Shown: in pieces, positions 6,047 through 7,164 of the stretch | Position numbering within the stretch: position 1 is the first letter of the stretch | Layout: each line of letters opens with the position of its first letter | Source: Flavisolibacter sp. | GTDB lineage: Bacteria > Bacteroidota > Bacteroidia > Chitinophagales > Chitinophagaceae | DNA: 7,164 bases | NCBI GenBank assembly: GCA_025936195.1 | Contig: JAICTW010000120.1 | Location: 1-7,164, forward strand | Reading direction: 5' to 3' | Translations under genes and position numbers: made by a program | The notes under the pieces: model-generated | The model's database searches: none | What the model was told of the DNA's origin: nothing | Seen by the model: the letters and a program-made list of their open reading frames with translations, nothing else

Positions 6047-7164
6047 ATGCCTACACAATTGAATCACAGGGTTAACTTCGGTAAGATTGGAAACATCGCC
6101 GAAACACCCGATCTTCTGGCTGTACAGATCCAATCTTTTAAAGAATTCTTTCAGTTAGAAACAACTCCTGACAAACGGAACGTTGAAGGATTATTCCGTG
6201 TGTTTAAGGAGAATTTCCCGATCACTGACACCCGCAACATTTTTGTTCTGGAATTCCTCGATTACTTCATTGATCCTCCACGCTACACTATTGAAGAGTG
6301 TATGGAACGTGGACTGACTTACGCGGTGCCTTTAAAAGCAAAGCTCCGCCTGAGCTGTAATGATGAAGAGCATATTGACTTTCAGACAATCGTTCAGGAC
6401 GTGTTCCTCGGAAACATTCCTTACATGACGCCCCGTGGTACGTTCGTTATCAACGGAGCTGAACGTGTGGTGGTTTCCCAGTTGCATCGCTCTCCTGGTG
6501 TATTTTTCGGTCAGTCAATTCACCCGAACGGAACTAAGATTTACTCTGCAAGAGTGATTCCTTTCAAAGGTGCGTGGATGGAGTTTGCAACCGACATCAA
6601 CAATGTGATGTATGCTTACATTGACCGCAAGAAAAAATTTCCTGTAACTACTTTGCTTCGCTCTATCGGTTACGAAACCGATAAGGACATTCTCGAGCTC
6701 TTCGGAATGGCTGACGAAGTAAAAGGCGATAAAAAATCTTTAAGCAAATTCGTTGGTCGCCGCTTAGCCGCACGTGTTCTTCGCAGTTGGGTTGAAGACT
6801 TCGTTGATGAAGACACCGGTGAGGTCGTTTCAATCGAAAGAAACGAAGTGGTTTTGGAACGCGATTCTGTTTTGGATGAAGAAGCTGTTGATACCATTTC
6901 TGAAATGGATATCAAATCTATTTTCGTTCAGAAAGAAGACATCGGTGGTGATTATGCAATTATCTATAACACTTTAAATAAAGACACTTCCAACTCTGAG
7001 CTGGAAGCTGTACAGGTCATCTACCGCCAATTGCGTGGCGCTGATGCTCCGGATAATGAAACAGCCCGTGGTATTATCGATAAATTGTTCTTCTCTGACA
7101 AGCGTTATGATCTTGGTGAAGTTGGTCGTTATAAGATCAACCGCAAACTTGGCTTGAGTTCTCC
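6047..7164 (+). CDS. rpoB: RNA polymerase beta subunit, N-terminal part (3'-truncated by the window edge)
   Basis: Catalytic beta subunit of DNA-directed RNA polymerase; 372 complete codons of a protein usually about 1,270 aa in Bacteroidota. The visible part covers the protrusion and the start of the lobe. Diagnostic stretches are [10 protein letters not shown] (26-35), [20 protein letters not shown] (122-141), [13 protein letters not shown] (142-154) and [18 protein letters not shown] (353-370). The main rifampicin-resistance cluster and the catalytic centre lie beyond the window. The frame is intact and ATG 6047 begins the expected N-terminus ([12 protein letters not shown]); no Shine-Dalgarno is present. 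TTC is used for 16 of 24 Phe codons against 3 of 11 in map, as expected for a highly expressed gene. The usual upstream neighbours rplJ and rplL are absent: the gene before it is the divergent HhH gene, so rpoB appears to have its own promoter. rpoC would be expected downstream, outside the window. Confidence 0.98.
   Translation, partial: MPTQLNHRVNFGKIGNIAETPDLLAVQIQSFKEFFQLETTPDKRNVEGLFRVFKENFPITDTRNIFVLEFLDYFIDPPRYTIEECMERGLTYAVPLKAKLRLSCNDEEHIDFQTIVQDVFLGNIPYMTPRGTFVINGAERVVVSQLHRSPGVFFGQSIHPNGTKIYSARVIPFKGAWMEFATDINNVMYAYIDRKKKFPVTTLLRSIGYETDKDILELFGMADEVKGDKKSLSKFVGRRLAARVLRSWVEDFVDEDTGEVVSIERNEVVLERDSVLDEEAVDTISEMDIKSIFVQKEDIGGDYAIIYNTLNKDTSNSELEAVQVIYRQLRGADAPDNETARGIIDKLFFSDKRYDLGEVGRYKINRKLGLSS

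Noticed and set aside
6670..6977. Small open frames on both strands overlapping rpoB
   Set aside because: They are shadows of the rpoB frame, with no start signals or recognisable domains; the rpoB reading frame is unambiguous.

Overview
The window looks like chromosomal DNA from a member of the Bacteroidota. Four things point there. The amylase ends in a Por/type IX secretion (T9SS) sorting domain. The rpoB promoter matches the phylum's TTG-N19-TAnnTTTG pattern. None of the four visible start codons has a Shine-Dalgarno sequence. The protein sequences (MetAP, an RpoB N-terminus beginning [12 protein letters not shown], and a three-repeat helix-hairpin-helix protein) also read as Bacteroidota-like. 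Genus or family cannot be given from this sequence alone.

Layout: (1) 1-761 (+) is the 3' part of map, methionine aminopeptidase; its true start lies before the window. A hairpin follows the stop. (2) 914-3448 (+) is a secreted GH13 alpha-amylase with a signal peptide, the four GH13 motifs, a large extra module inserted in domain B, an FnIII-like domain and a T9SS sorting tail. (3) 3523-4746 (+) is an HI0933/YhiN-family flavoprotein with a GTG start. (4) 4868-5806 (-) is a membrane-anchored protein with three helix-hairpin-helix repeats, resembling ComEA, convergent with gene 3. (5) 5807-6046 is a divergent intergenic region carrying a strong candidate rpoB promoter and two perfect palindromes. 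(6) 6047-7164 (+) is the first 372 codons of rpoB, cut by the window edge.

The genes do not form one pathway. map and rpoB are core housekeeping genes, the amylase is an exported starch or glycogen hydrolase, the flavoprotein may be an rRNA-modifying enzyme, and the HhH protein may handle DNA at the membrane. The most notable points are that rpoB is not preceded by rplJ-rplL and seems to have its own promoter, that the amylase carries an insertion in domain B, and that the rpoB leader contains palindromes. I see no transposon, CRISPR array, phage gene, RNA gene or clear new multi-gene system. No gene-free stretch exceeds 300 bases.
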